In this document: positions 33,877 to 41,789 of the stretch, piece by piece
Numbering within the stretch: position 1 is the first letter of the stretch
Layout: every line of letters begins with the position of its first letter
Source: JBBAEA01 sp041656175
GTDB taxonomy: Bacteria > Myxococcota_A > Bradymonadia > UBA4248
DNA length: 41,789 nucleotides
Assembly: GCA_041656175.1 (NCBI GenBank)
Contig: JBBAEA010000008.1
Location: 1 to 41,789 of the forward strand
Direction: 5' to 3'
Position numbers and translations under genes: made by a program
The notes under the pieces: generated by a model
The model's database searches: none
What the model saw: the letters and a program-made list of their open reading frames with translations, nothing else
What the model was told of the DNA's origin: nothing

Positions 33877-34971
33877 ATGTCGAAAGATTACTACCAAATT
33901 TTGGGCGTCTCGCGTGACGCTGACGCCAAAGAAATAAAGAAAGCCTACCGAAAGCTTGCGATGCAGAACCACCCAGATCGCAACCCCGATAACCAAGAAG
34001 CAGAGAACAAGTTTAAGGACGCAAGCGAAGCTTACGAAGTACTGAGCGACCCCGACAAGCGTGCGCTCTATGACCAGTACGGCGAAGACGGACTGAGATC
34101 ACAGGGCTACGGCGGTGTAGGTAATATCCACGATATCTTCAGCCAATTTGGGGATTTGTTTGGTTTTGGAGACCTATTTGGTGCACGCGGTGGCCCACAA
34201 AGAGGCGAACATTTGCGATACGACCTCGAAATCAACTTTGAGGAAGCCGTCAAGGGCGCAAAGCGTGACATCACTATACAGCGTATGGAGAAGTGCGAAA
34301 CATGCAAGGGTTCTGGCGCAGCGGAAGGCTCCAAACGCATTAAGTGTAATAGCTGTGGTGGCGCTGGACGTGTTCAGATGCAGCAAGGCTTTTTTGCCGT
34401 TACGACGACATGCCCCCACTGCCGAGGAGAGGGGAGCCGTGTTGAGAATCCCTGTAAAACTTGTACTGGCAAGGGCATAATAGCCAAGGATCACGCCGTA
34501 TCCGTCAAAATCCCTGCCGGCATCGACAACGGTTCTCGCCTAAGATTACGCGGTGAAGGCGGCGCTGGAACACAAAACGCACCATCGGGGGATTTGTACG
34601 TATACCTCACCGTAAAACCGCATAAAAAACTCAAACGCGAGGGTATTCACTTATTTATGGAAGAAAAAATACACGTCACCCAAGCGTTACTAGGCTGTGA
34701 ACTCGTGGTGGAAACCCTTGATGGACCTGAAATCATCACTGTTCCCGAAGGGACACAACCCTACGATCGCCTTGTACTTAAAGGAAAAGGTGCACCCGAA
34801 ATCGGAAGTGGTCGAAAAGGGGACCAAATTGTTATTCTGGACGTCGTTATTCCCAAGAAGCTTTCCAAATCTGAGCGTGAGCTGGTAGAGTCTTTGGCTA
34901 AGAGCCAGGGCGTAGGGTTTGCTCCCAAAAAAGGCTTCTTCGAAAAACTGTCTGAAAAGTTTGCCGACTAA
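33877..34971 (+). CDS. dnaJ: Molecular chaperone DnaJ
   Basis: 364 residues. J domain 1-70 with HPD at 32-34, Gly/Phe region about 75-110, four zinc-finger repeats CxxCxGxG (Cys at 140/143, 157/160, 179/182, 193/196) and the C-terminal substrate-binding domains. It stimulates DnaK ATPase and delivers unfolded proteins. The ATG at 33877 is preferred to the GTG one codon earlier; AGGAG is unusually close (2 bases). dnaK and grpE are not adjacent. Confidence 0.97.
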   Translation: MSKDYYQILGVSRDADAKEIKKAYRKLAMQNHPDRNPDNQEAENKFKDASEAYEVLSDPDKRALYDQYGEDGLRSQGYGGVGNIHDIFSQFGDLFGFGDLFGARGGPQRGEHLRYDLEINFEEAVKGAKRDITIQRMEKCETCKGSGAAEGSKRIKCNSCGGAGRVQMQQGFFAVTTTCPHCRGEGSRVENPCKTCTGKGIIAKDHAVSVKIPAGIDNGSRLRLRGEGGAGTQNAPSGDLYVYLTVKPHKKLKREGIHLFMEEKIHVTQALLGCELVVETLDGPEIITVPEGTQPYDRLVLKGKGAPEIGSGRKGDQIVILDVVIPKKLSKSERELVESLAKSQGVGFAPKKGFFEKLSEKFAD

Positions 34972-35126
34972 GCTCGGATAACATTGAATATCCTTCTGGT
35001 ATTTGCGAAAAAACCAAACTTTATACAGATTTCTTGCTAATTTTTAACGATAACTTGCCTTGCTCGTCGCAGCGTTCTAGCGCCGCAAGCAGGGCATTAT
35101 TGGCCAGCGACTGCTAAAAGGCTAGC

Positions 35127-35627
35127 ATGGGAATTCAACTCGGTACTGGCTCTGCCATGTCAGACATCAACATCACGCCGCTCGTCGACGTTATGCTGGT
35201 TCTACTCATTATATTTATGGTTGCTGCTCCCGTCATGGAGCGAGAGCGCGCGAAGCGTGATATCGAAGAGAACCGTGATAAGCAGCAGCGTTTAGTTGCG
35301 CTCAACTTGCCCGCGCTCGATAATTCGGGAAAAGCCCCAAGTAATGCAAAAACACTCGTCCTTAAGGTCTCGAACAGCTTAGAAGTTCGCTTAGAAGATA
35401 AAATAATAGCAGATTGTTCTAAGGCCAAAAATAGCGCCGACAAACGCGATTGGTTGCCTTGTTTCGATTCCATTGAGCGTGAAATGATAGCGCAAGAAGA
35501 AAACACGGCCGGCGGTGTGACTATCGATGCCGAAGCTACGGCACCCTTTGGCTTCGTCGTTGGAATAATGCACAGGCTCTACAAAGCTAAAATCGAAAAA
35601 GTCTCTATGTTTCCAAGACTGCAATAG
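35127..35627 (+). CDS. ExbD/TolR-family biopolymer transport protein
   Basis: 166 residues. A short cytoplasmic N-terminus with SDINITPLVDVMLVLLIIFM (about 12-31), the single transmembrane helix with the conserved Asp of the proton path, then a periplasmic domain (VTIDAEATAPFGFVVGIMHRL). It works with an ExbB/TolQ partner to energise TonB, Tol-Pal or related systems, but no partner gene is in the window. An insertion of charged residues (RERAKRDIEENRDKQQR) follows the helix. Confidence 0.88.
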   Translation: MGIQLGTGSAMSDINITPLVDVMLVLLIIFMVAAPVMERERAKRDIEENRDKQQRLVALNLPALDNSGKAPSNAKTLVLKVSNSLEVRLEDKIIADCSKAKNSADKRDWLPCFDSIEREMIAQEENTAGGVTIDAEATAPFGFVVGIMHRLYKAKIEKVSMFPRLQ

Positions 35628-35858
35628 CGTTAAAGAAGCGAGAAACCGCGCAGAGCTCTGAAATAAATACATAAGCTATATACTAAAGCGAAAACTACAA
35701 AGTAGAACTTAAGCCCTTGATTTCCATAAAAAATCTAGAAAGTTAAACTCAATTCTAAGTTCTGCACGCCTCAAAAGCTAAAATTGAATAACAAGGCCAT
35801 CTTTCCTTCTTAAGCACTTTACTGCAAAAAGGCTTCATTTCGTTAAAATCTCGAAACT

Positions 35859-37229
35859 ATGTTCGATAAAGTCACTACCATCATCAGTTTTGCTGTCTTT
35901 TGCATCTGCCTCTTCCTGCCCTGCACCAACTCGGCCGCGCCCCTAACGCTAGAAGAAGCCTACGCCTTGGCACAAAGCAACAGCCCGCAAATCAAGGCTC
36001 AGGACTATTCCGTTCAAGCCGCCCAAGCACAATTAAGCGAAGCGCGCTACTACTGGGCACCGAAATTTAAACTCAACTCTATGTTTGGCCCCATGCCCAA
36101 AGAGAAGGATATCGACTCCAGCATCGACGATATCTGGAGCAACATTACCGGTGAATGGGGCTTTACCACACGAAATTACCTCGAATTCTGGATGCCCCTC
36201 TTCACCTCTCTCAAAGTCTATAACACGCGCCAACTCGCCGAAATCGGACTGGACGTCGAAAAAATTCGCGTTCAAGGGGAGCGTTTAAAGGTGGATTACG
36301 ATGTGGCAAGGGCTTTTTATGGGCTACAACTCGCTAACGCAGGTGAAGACGTCATCAAAGAGGCACTACAGTTAGTCGATCGGCTACAAAATGAATACGA
36401 CAAACTCATGCAAGCTGGCAGCAGCAGCGTCAAAGAAACCGACCAATACCGAATAGAATTAGCCAAAGCTAAATTAGAGCAAATAAAAAACGAAATATAC
36501 GCCTCAAAAGTGTACGCTATGCAAGCCTTGGGCGTTCACACCGGCCTTCCCCAGCCCATTGAAGTTAGCGAAATGGACTTCCAACTCGAAGAACTCAAAC
36601 TCATCGAACAAGAGGAAGCCGTCGCCCTTGCGCGCCAACACAGAACAGAGCTAAAACTCCTTCATAAAGCAGAGCTAGCCGCCTTAAAACAAGCTAAAAT
36701 CCAGTGGTTGCAGTGGTTTCCAGACCTCGTGCTCGCAGGAGAAGTTTACTATAAGTACAGCAACGCCGTGCCAAAATTAAGCGAAAAAAACTTTTTCTTA
36801 AACGACAACTACAACGGCGCAGGCTTTTTCGCCGGTTTTGTGCTTCGCTGGGAACTCGACCCCGTGTCGCAAGTCTTTAAAGTACGCCGCGCAGACGCAC
36901 TCGCCCAACGCGCCATCTCCCAGCGCCAGCTCGCCATCGCAGGCATCGAACTCGAAGTCGTCAAGCAATACCAAGACACCGCCGCCGCACTCCAGAAGGT
37001 CGAAATCGTAAAAAACGCACGCCGCGCCGCCAAACGCTTTATGAGCCAAGAATTCGTCGACTACGACGCAGGACAGGGCAAAGCCAACGACGTCGTCGCC
37101 GCCATCACCGCCTACATCGAACTCCGCTCCGCCTACCTTCACGCCCTGCACGACTTCCGACTTGCCCTCCTCAAGCTCAAACTGACCTGCGGCGCCGCCC
37201 AAAGCGCCGATCTCCTGCAAGCCGAATGA
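35859..37229 (+). CDS. TolC-family outer-membrane efflux protein
   Basis: 456 residues. Signal peptide ending CTNSAA, then LTLEEAYALAQSNSPQIKAQ, the standard N-terminal signature of the TolC family. Two halves of long helical stretches follow (AELAALKQAKIQWLQWFPDL; ALAQRAISQRQLAIAGIELE), typical of the periplasmic helical barrel. It forms a trimeric channel for export or efflux; no inner-membrane pump gene is adjacent. It lacks a clear ribosome site. The MlaC-like gene lies 83 bp downstream. Confidence 0.88.
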   Translation: MFDKVTTIISFAVFCICLFLPCTNSAAPLTLEEAYALAQSNSPQIKAQDYSVQAAQAQLSEARYYWAPKFKLNSMFGPMPKEKDIDSSIDDIWSNITGEWGFTTRNYLEFWMPLFTSLKVYNTRQLAEIGLDVEKIRVQGERLKVDYDVARAFYGLQLANAGEDVIKEALQLVDRLQNEYDKLMQAGSSSVKETDQYRIELAKAKLEQIKNEIYASKVYAMQALGVHTGLPQPIEVSEMDFQLEELKLIEQEEAVALARQHRTELKLLHKAELAALKQAKIQWLQWFPDLVLAGEVYYKYSNAVPKLSEKNFFLNDNYNGAGFFAGFVLRWELDPVSQVFKVRRADALAQRAISQRQLAIAGIELEVVKQYQDTAAALQKVEIVKNARRAAKRFMSQEFVDYDAGQGKANDVVAAITAYIELRSAYLHALHDFRLALLKLKLTCGAAQSADLLQAE

Positions 37230-37262
37230 ATAAATGCCGAAGCCTAATCGTTCAATATTCGT

Positions 37263-37280
37263 AGACTTCAGCGGAAGTCT
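37263..37280 (+). promoter_or_regulatory. Small hairpin between the TolC-like and MlaC-like genes
   Basis: AGACTTC - AGCG - GAAGTCT, a 7-bp perfect stem without a following T tract. It may be a processing site. Confidence 0.3.
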
Positions 37281-37312
37281 CCCACTTTGGCGTATTCATA
37301 AGGATAAAAGCG

Positions 37313-38119
37313 ATGAAAATTCAAAAAACAAGCATAGCTAGAGCGCTGTTTTCATTTTTTGGGTGGGGGAAGTGTCCCCCTGCGTCGCAAAGCAGAGCTT
37401 TGCGCCTACCCCCTCAGCGGGGCTCAAACGCCGCCCCGCAACGCCCCGCTTTGTTGTCGGCAATACGTAAAAACAGCTTTTTAGTCATCGTATTTTTGCT
37501 CTCATTGTTCGTGTTTTCGCCAAACTTAATGGCAGAAGAAGTCAACAACACGGCAAAGAGCGAGGGCGAGAGCGTAATACTTCCCAAACCCATGGACTTC
37601 GCCAAAAGTACGTATAAAAAACTGCTCAAATTAAACGAAGAACCTCCATCAGAAGCGCGCAATGCGGCTATCATCAAACTCTCAGACGAACTGTTTGACT
37701 ACAAGAAGATCGCAGCGAACACCTTGGGCGAAAAATGGGATGCCTTAGAAGAAAGCCAACAAAACGAGCTACACAGTTTGTTTAAGCAACTCTTAGAGCT
37801 TAACTACATTGATCGAATTAGCCAAAAAAACTTTAAACAAAATTATAAAATTGATTGGGATAAAGCTACAAAAAACAAAAACACCGCTATCGTAACGTGT
37901 TTTATACAACAAAAGGATGTCGAAACTGAATTAGATTTCCACCTCTATGCCAGCGATAAGCTATGGAAACTCAACAATATCCACATTGATGGTGTGAGCC
38001 TTACCAACACGTATTGGAAAAAGTACGGCAAGCACTACGATGAAAAAGGCTACGACGGGCTAGTCAAAGAGATGAAAGCGCAAATTGAAAAGCTAGAGAA
38101 AGCTAAAACAAAAAAATAA
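37313..38119 (+). CDS. mlaC: MlaC/Ttg2D-like phospholipid-transport substrate-binding protein with a repeat-encoded N-terminal insertion
   Basis: 268 residues. ATG 37313 has AAGGA nine bases upstream. Residues of about 17-46 (GWGKCPPASQSRALRLPPQR and following) are encoded by palindromic repeat copy E. Only afterwards comes the signal core FLVIVFLLSLFVFSP and cleavage region NLMA. The mature part fits MlaC: DFAKSTYKKLLKL, then LFDYKKIAANTLGEKWDALE and FKQLLELNYIDRI, and the C-terminal YASDKLWKLNNIHIDGVSLT. It would carry phospholipids between outer and inner membranes; MlaD/E/F genes are not here. An alternative TTG start near 37452, after the insertion, lacks a ribosome site. Confidence 0.82.
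   Translation: MKIQKTSIARALFSFFGWGKCPPASQSRALRLPPQRGSNAAPQRPALLSAIRKNSFLVIVFLLSLFVFSPNLMAEEVNNTAKSEGESVILPKPMDFAKSTYKKLLKLNEEPPSEARNAAIIKLSDELFDYKKIAANTLGEKWDALEESQQNELHSLFKQLLELNYIDRISQKNFKQNYKIDWDKATKNKNTAIVTCFIQQKDVETELDFHLYASDKLWKLNNIHIDGVSLTNTYWKKYGKHYDEKGYDGLVKEMKAQIEKLEKAKTKK
37361..37448. repeat. Modular palindromic repeat, copy E (inserted in frame in a coding region)
   Basis: GGTGGGGGAAGTGTCCCCC, hairpin GCAAAGC-AGA-GCTTTGC, then CCTACCCCCTCAGCGGGG and GCCCCGC. It has the same hairpin order as copies C and D, but both internal stems use different bases that still pair. Open through the mlaC-like frame. Confidence 0.8.
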
Positions 38120-38127
38120 GAAGAACT

Positions 38128-38320
38128 GAGAGCTTTGCACGGGGGGAAACCCTTTTCTTTGTGCCAAAGAAAAGATGTTTCCCCCCCTACCCCGCTCCCC
38201 TTCAATCGCGACATGGATGTCAGCGATTGGTCGCGGCTGAGGCTGCGCGCGAAGCGGCCACAGCCTGGACGGCTGTGGCACTAAGAAAGCACTCTTTTAA
38301 GCGCTTTTCAAATAAAATGC
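38128..38320. repeat. Repeat H, copy 1 (filled form)
   Basis: The first 59 bp are identical to 41678-41736. GGGGGGAAAC (38141-38150) pairs with GTTTCCCCCC (38177-38186), enclosing CTTTTCTTTG and CAAAGAAAAG. The right part AAGAAAGCACTCTTTTAAGC is also shared. In between, an 82-bp module absent from copy 2 is present. Confidence 0.85.
38201..38282. repeat. Twin-hairpin GGA-loop module inserted in repeat H
   Basis: Hairpin 1: CAATCGCGACA - TGGA - TGTCAGCGATTG (one bulged A). Hairpin 2: GCCACAGCC - TGGAC - GGCTGTGGC (38257-38279). Loop spacing (52 bases) is close to that of the module in copy G (48). Stems differ in sequence but not in form. Confidence 0.75.
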
Positions 38321-38866
38321 CATTCTAACTTCACCTTACCTTATTTTATTAGCATTTTAGCTTATATTTCTCTACAAAATGTCTCATTTTGTTTAAAACT
38401 GTGTCGGATTTGTAAAATTAAATTCACTATTTCTAGCCGTGCAAAGGTCTCGAACTTTGTATGGGGGGAACATCTTTGCCCCCCTCTTGCTAGCAAGTTT
38501 GCGCGTCTTCGTTGGCTGCGCCACTTGTCGCGCTCCAGACATCTAGGCCGCTCCTTTGTCGCATTCTTTGCTTCCTAGTATTCGCATCAAACTTGCCAGC
38601 AAAAAAACTTCTGCTTACTGACTGAGCTCAAACTTGCCAACACTGCTTTGCCTTCCCATCTAAATATTGCTCTCATTTTGCTTAAGAATTGCGTCATTTT
38701 ATGAAATTAAATTCGTTATTGGATTCATGCAAATCTCGAAAAGTATTATTCGGTGATTCCAGTAGTGCACCGAATGATAAACGAACCATCCCCAGCTCAT
38801 TAGTGTTTTTGCGTTTAGGAAGCTCTCATTTACTGGTGAGACTCAGGCTCTAAGCCTCGCTGCGGA
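38321..38866. other. Gene-free stretch with degenerate repeats
   Basis: No gene is seen. There is an H-like fragment near 38460 (ATGGGGGGAACATCTTTGCC, then CCCCTC). Two diverged direct copies of an AT-rich segment, TCTCATTTTG..AAATTAAATTC, occur near 38379-38427 and 38683-38713. Confidence 0.4.
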
Positions 38867-39053
38867 AGCTCGGATTCATTGGGGATACCGCTCCAAAGCT
38901 CGTCTAAGGGCTAACGCTCTTAGACTCCTCTTTTCTGTAGGGTATTGATTTTATTGAATTTATTTTTAAAACACGCCTGACTTTCGTTATTTTAATCAAA
39001 GGCAGCTTTGAAACCTAAGCCGACGCATTTTGCATGAATCAGAAACTCCTTAG
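38867..39053 (-). mobile_element. MITE-like element M7
   Basis: Left CGGAAGCTCGGATTCATTGG, then CGCTCCAAAGCTCGTCTAAG, stem TAAGGGC..GCTCTTA, tract ATTGATTTTATTGAATTTA, right GCATGAATCAGAAACTCCTT. Opposite orientation to M4 and M5. Confidence 0.7.
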
Positions 39054-39075
39054 CGCTCTATCTCTTAGCGTCATC

Positions 39076-39113
39076 AAAAAAGAGAGAAAACATTTTGAAT
39101 TTCTCTCTTTTTT
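39076..39113. terminator. Hairpin with A and T tracts (possible bidirectional terminator)
   Basis: AAAAAAGAGAGAAA and TTTCTCTCTTTTTT form a long stem around a short loop. It lies in front of the Lrp-type gene leader. Confidence 0.6.
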
Positions 39114-39484
39114 GCGCGTTTACTCTAATTCTGCCTAATTTTTTTTGAAAACGACAAAGTTGAATAGCAAAATTATTTTTTTTCATGAGCTTCAAAATAT
39201 AAGAAACAATCAGTTTATTGCGTTTTCTTCTAATTTTATTGATTCCATAATTTTTTATTCATTTAATGCAGATCTTCGATAAAACTGCCTTATTTAACAG
39301 TATTTATGAAAATAGCTGCAAATTTATTTAATTTTATGCGATTTATTTGAATTTTCTCCTAAATTCAATTAAAAATTATTTTCTAGCTACTTGCCAAAAG
39401 TTCGAAATGCTTATATTTGTATATTGTGCGAATCAGCGCACATTCGAGAGTAACTTCGCTCTTAAAAACTATTAGGGAGATAAA
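39114..39484 (+). promoter_or_regulatory. AT-rich leader of the Lrp/AsnC-type gene
   Basis: About 370 bp of strongly AT-rich DNA without genes, containing many A and T tracts and a TGTGCG-AATCAG-CGCACA hairpin near 39424-39441. Lrp-family genes are commonly autoregulated through curved AT-rich DNA; that role here is inference. AGGGAG precedes the ATG. Confidence 0.4.
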
Positions 39485-39946
39485 ATGGATTCTGTTGATA
39501 AGAAAATTTTGACCGAGCTTCAAAAAGATGGACGAATCAGCAATGTAGAGCTAGCCAAGGTTTGTAACCTGGCTCCTTCTTCGATGCTATCTCGCGTTCG
39601 CCGCATCGAAGAGAAAGGCATCATCAAGAGTTATCGTGCGATCTTATCCCCAAAGGCTATTGGTTTAAGCATCCAGGCCTTGGTGTTGATCAATTTAGAT
39701 CAACACCAGACAGACTCACTTGAAATTTTTGAAGCTAAAGTAAAAGAAATTCCCGAGGTAATGGTCGGCTACCATGTCACAGGTCGTTTTGATTATGTGC
39801 TCCACATTGTGCTTCGCGACATCGATCACCTTGCCGAGCTCGTCAAAGAGACTCTTACAAAAATCCCTGGAATGGCCAATGAAGAGACGCTGCTTATCTT
39901 CTCTTCAGTGAAGGAAGACCATGGATATTCATTAGATTTAGTTTAA
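39485..39946 (+). CDS. Lrp/AsnC-family transcriptional regulator
   Basis: 153 residues. The N-terminal helix-turn-helix (MDSVDKKILTELQKDGRISN, then VELAKVCNLAPSSMLSRVRR and IEEKGIIKSYRA) is followed by the ligand-binding RAM domain (VLINLDQHQ to VKEIPEVMVGYHVTGRFDYVLHI), the amino-acid-sensing and oligomerisation module. The length is typical. It is single, followed by a strong terminator and preceded by a long AT-rich leader. The effector is unknown. Confidence 0.95.
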   Translation: MDSVDKKILTELQKDGRISNVELAKVCNLAPSSMLSRVRRIEEKGIIKSYRAILSPKAIGLSIQALVLINLDQHQTDSLEIFEAKVKEIPEVMVGYHVTGRFDYVLHIVLRDIDHLAELVKETLTKIPGMANEETLLIFSSVKEDHGYSLDLV

Positions 39947-39953
39947 TTTTAGC

Positions 39954-40005
39954 ATAACGCTTGGCGTTATTTAGCCCGCAAGCGCTTTGCCTTACGGGCT
40001 TTTTC
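39954..40005 (+). terminator. Double hairpin terminator after the Lrp-type gene
   Basis: ATAACGC-TTG-GCGTTAT (39954-39970) is followed by AGCCCG..CGGGCT (39973-40000) with a T tract. Confidence 0.85.
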
Positions 40006-40026
40006 ATATTTTAGTTAAGGATAACA

Positions 40027-40821
40027 ATGAACTACGCGCACTACCTCGAACTTGCCTGCGAAGCGGCACACCGCGCGGGTGAAAACATCAAGCGGCTCTG
40101 GAACGTAGAGCGAGAAATTTCCATTAAATCAGACGAATCTCTGCTCACTCAAATTGATACCGAAAACGAACGCTTGCTCGTGGATTACTTTCAAAAACAC
40201 AGCTCAGATATCGCTTTTTTGGGCGAAGAGACAGGCGCCCACGCACTCAAAAATTCGCAAGAAGCTTATTGGTGCGTCGACCCTGTTGATGGAACTACTA
40301 ACCTAGCCCATCGCTTCGACTTCGTCTGTGTCTCTATAGCACTTGTCGTCGAAGGAAGCCCCAAAGTTGGCGTGGTCTACAACCCGATGCAGAATCAACT
40401 CTTCCATGCCGCCCAAGATCTTGGGGCAAAGCTCAATAATAAGCCTATTCGCGTCTCCCAAGAGTCTGATTTTAAGCGTAGCCTCCTTGCGACGGGCTTC
40501 CCCGTTGGCCCCTTCGCCAGTGGGACGCGTATCCCCAATATGAAGAACTTCCAACGCATTTCCATGCACTGCCACTCGGTGCGACGTCCAGGCAGTGCAG
40601 CCCTTGATTTAGCCTGTGTTGCTGCGGGTTTCTTCGATGGGTTTTGGGAAATCGGTCTCAAGGCTTGGGATACCCCCGCTGGTACTGTGCTCGTACGTGA
40701 AGCGGGTGGAGTCGTTACTGGTTTTGAAGGCGATGACTACGATCTACACAATCCCTACATCATCGCTAGCAACGGCCATATACACGAAGAGCTCCAATCC
40801 TACATTAAAAAATCGGACTAG
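40027..40821 (+). CDS. suhB: Inositol monophosphatase family protein (SuhB-like)
   Basis: 264 residues. Mg2+-dependent sugar-phosphate phosphatase: motif 1 GEET, motif 2 WCVDPVDGTTNLAHRF and motif 3 WDTPAGTVLVREAGG provide the metal-binding acidic residues. It probably hydrolyses myo-inositol-1-phosphate or a related phosphate; SuhB also acts as an RNA-polymerase-associated factor in some bacteria. ATG follows AAGGA. It converges with the superoxide dismutase gene with only 28 bp between. Confidence 0.93.
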   Translation: MNYAHYLELACEAAHRAGENIKRLWNVEREISIKSDESLLTQIDTENERLLVDYFQKHSSDIAFLGEETGAHALKNSQEAYWCVDPVDGTTNLAHRFDFVCVSIALVVEGSPKVGVVYNPMQNQLFHAAQDLGAKLNNKPIRVSQESDFKRSLLATGFPVGPFASGTRIPNMKNFQRISMHCHSVRRPGSAALDLACVAAGFFDGFWEIGLKAWDTPAGTVLVREAGGVVTGFEGDDYDLHNPYIIASNGHIHEELQSYIKKSD

Positions 40822-40849
40822 AGCTCAAACAATGCTTTGAACTTATAAC

Positions 40850-41572
40850 TTAGCGCTTAGTAATCTCCGTGAAACGCTTCCCAACCTTCTCCCAGTCGAC
40901 AAGATTCCACCACGCATCGACGTATTCAGCACGTCGATTCTGGTATTTTAAGTAATAAGCGTGTTCCCAAACGTCGCAAACCAACAAAGGAACGCTAGAC
41001 CTCACCGACGCATGCTGATGGTTCTCGGCGAAGCTAATCACTAGCTGTTTCGAGTACGGATCCCATGCCAAAACACCCCAACCAGAGCCCTCTGCCCCCA
41101 CTGATACTGCCGTCATCTGTGATTTAAAGGCTTCGAATGAGCCAAAATCTTTGTTAATTTGGCTAGCCAGCTTTGCAGGAACCTTGCTGTCGCGCTTGGG
41201 TCCGAGCATTGACCAATAAAGCTCATGTAAAAAAGCGCCAGAGCCATGGAAGGCAAGATCGCGGCTTAGACCCTTGATTTGAGAATAATCACCCGATTGA
41301 CGCGCTGCAATGAGAGCCTTCAAAACCTTGTTCCCACCGTTTACATAGCCAGCATGATGCTTGTCGTGGTGTAAGCGTACTGTTGCCTCATCAATATAGG
41401 GTTCCAAGGCGTCGTATCCATAAGGAAGTGGCGCTAGTTTAAACTCAGCAGGAGCGGCTGTGCTCACGCACTTCTCCCCCTTACAGTCTTTTTTAGAATC
41501 TTGCGCCACTGCATGCAGCGGAAACAGCGTACATAGCAAGAAAATAAGAAAAAAGTGTTTTTTCCGCATCAT
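40850..41572 (-). CDS. sodA: Exported Fe/Mn-type superoxide dismutase
   Basis: 240 residues. Start ATG 41572 has AGGAG seven bases upstream. A signal peptide (HFFLIFLLCTLFPLHAVAQ) precedes a full Fe/Mn superoxide dismutase: LPYGYDALEPYID, HHDKHHAGYV (first His ligand), FHGSGAFLHELYW (second His), then DVWEHAYYLKYQNRRAEYVD (Asp and third His). The Gln normally found in FeSOD near the second His is Gly here, and a Gln occurs in ENHQHAS, so manganese is more likely. Export to the periplasm is unusual for this family and suggests defence against external superoxide. A short Cys pair (DCKGEKC) lies just after the signal. Confidence 0.93.
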   Translation of the reverse strand: MMRKKHFFLIFLLCTLFPLHAVAQDSKKDCKGEKCVSTAAPAEFKLAPLPYGYDALEPYIDEATVRLHHDKHHAGYVNGGNKVLKALIAARQSGDYSQIKGLSRDLAFHGSGAFLHELYWSMLGPKRDSKVPAKLASQINKDFGSFEAFKSQMTAVSVGAEGSGWGVLAWDPYSKQLVISFAENHQHASVRSSVPLLVCDVWEHAYYLKYQNRRAEYVDAWWNLVDWEKVGKRFTEITKR

Positions 41573-41677
41573 TCATTCACTCCTAGTATGAACCAACACC
41601 TGCCATAAAGCAGTACAATATCATCAGTTTTTGCCCTCTTATGGTCAAGCTATTGCTAACAAAAGATGTTTTTATTT

Positions 41678-41789
41678 GAGAGCTTTGCACGGGGGGAAAC
41701 CCTTTTCTTTGTGCCAAAGAAAAGATGTTTCCCCCCGTACCCCCTTCCCCAAAGAAAGCACTCTTTTAAGCACTTTTCGAATAAAATGT
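41678..41789. repeat. Repeat H, copy 2 (empty form), running to the window end
   Basis: Same 59-bp double hairpin as 38128-38186, then directly AAAGAAAGCACTCTTTTAAG without the 82-bp twin-hairpin module. Confidence 0.85.

Overview
The window comes from a Gram-negative bacterium. It encodes outer-membrane barrels, lipoproteins, a TolC-type channel, ExbD and an MlaC-type protein. One lipoprotein carries four copies of the Cys-x-DGIDND(G)D..D..D..C calcium-loop repeat that is common in myxobacteria and their relatives. I therefore infer a deltaproteobacterial (Myxococcota or Bradymonadota-like) origin with moderate to low confidence. Base composition is moderate, and intergenic DNA is unusually rich in small palindromic repeats.

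Layout. 1-127: 3' end of a group II intron. 182-7055, minus strand: a metal (probably zinc) uptake cluster of outer-membrane barrel, lipoprotein, His-rich lipoprotein, ZnuC, ZnuB and ZnuA, with a His-rich membrane protein upstream. 7036-10046: a PstI/BsuBI-type restriction-modification pair lying between two 98-bp direct repeats. 10197-13361: a single-chain type IIG-like restriction-modification enzyme. 13798-15929: two unrecognised genes, the second split by a frameshift at an A7 run. 16620-17421: tandem single-stranded DNA-binding protein genes, the second frameshifted. 17771-18109: two tRNA-Gly(GCC) copies and tRNA-Arg(CCG). 18267-22830: a biotinyl-domain protein and two coupled lipoproteins. 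23184-26773: an Lhr-like helicase with an unknown 500-residue partner. 26894-29250: an ABC exporter pair. 29453-31500: a small lipoprotein and a pentapeptide-repeat protein. 32026-41572: a divergent glutamine synthetase, DnaJ, ExbD/TolR, a TolC-like protein, an MlaC-like protein, an Lrp/AsnC regulator, an inositol monophosphatase-family enzyme and an exported superoxide dismutase.

The most unusual feature is the repeat load. (i) A modular palindromic superfamily has shared GGGGG..CCCCCTACG borders and interchangeable hairpin cores. At least two copies are inserted in frame between the start codon and the signal-peptide core of exported proteins. (ii) A MITE-like family of about 190 bp has AAGGAAACTCTGATT terminal inverted repeats, and its ends supply stop codons to neighbouring genes. 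(iii) A twin-hairpin module with GGA loops is seen filled and empty in two copies of another element. Together with broken paralogs (ssb2, the 14380 gene) this suggests a genome shaped by small non-autonomous elements.

How the genes work together. The left cluster would move metal across both membranes: barrel in the outer membrane, His-rich lipoproteins and ZnuA in the periplasm, ZnuBC in the inner membrane. The 7-13 kb section is a restriction island. The right half is mostly housekeeping genes in single or short transcription units separated by repeats.
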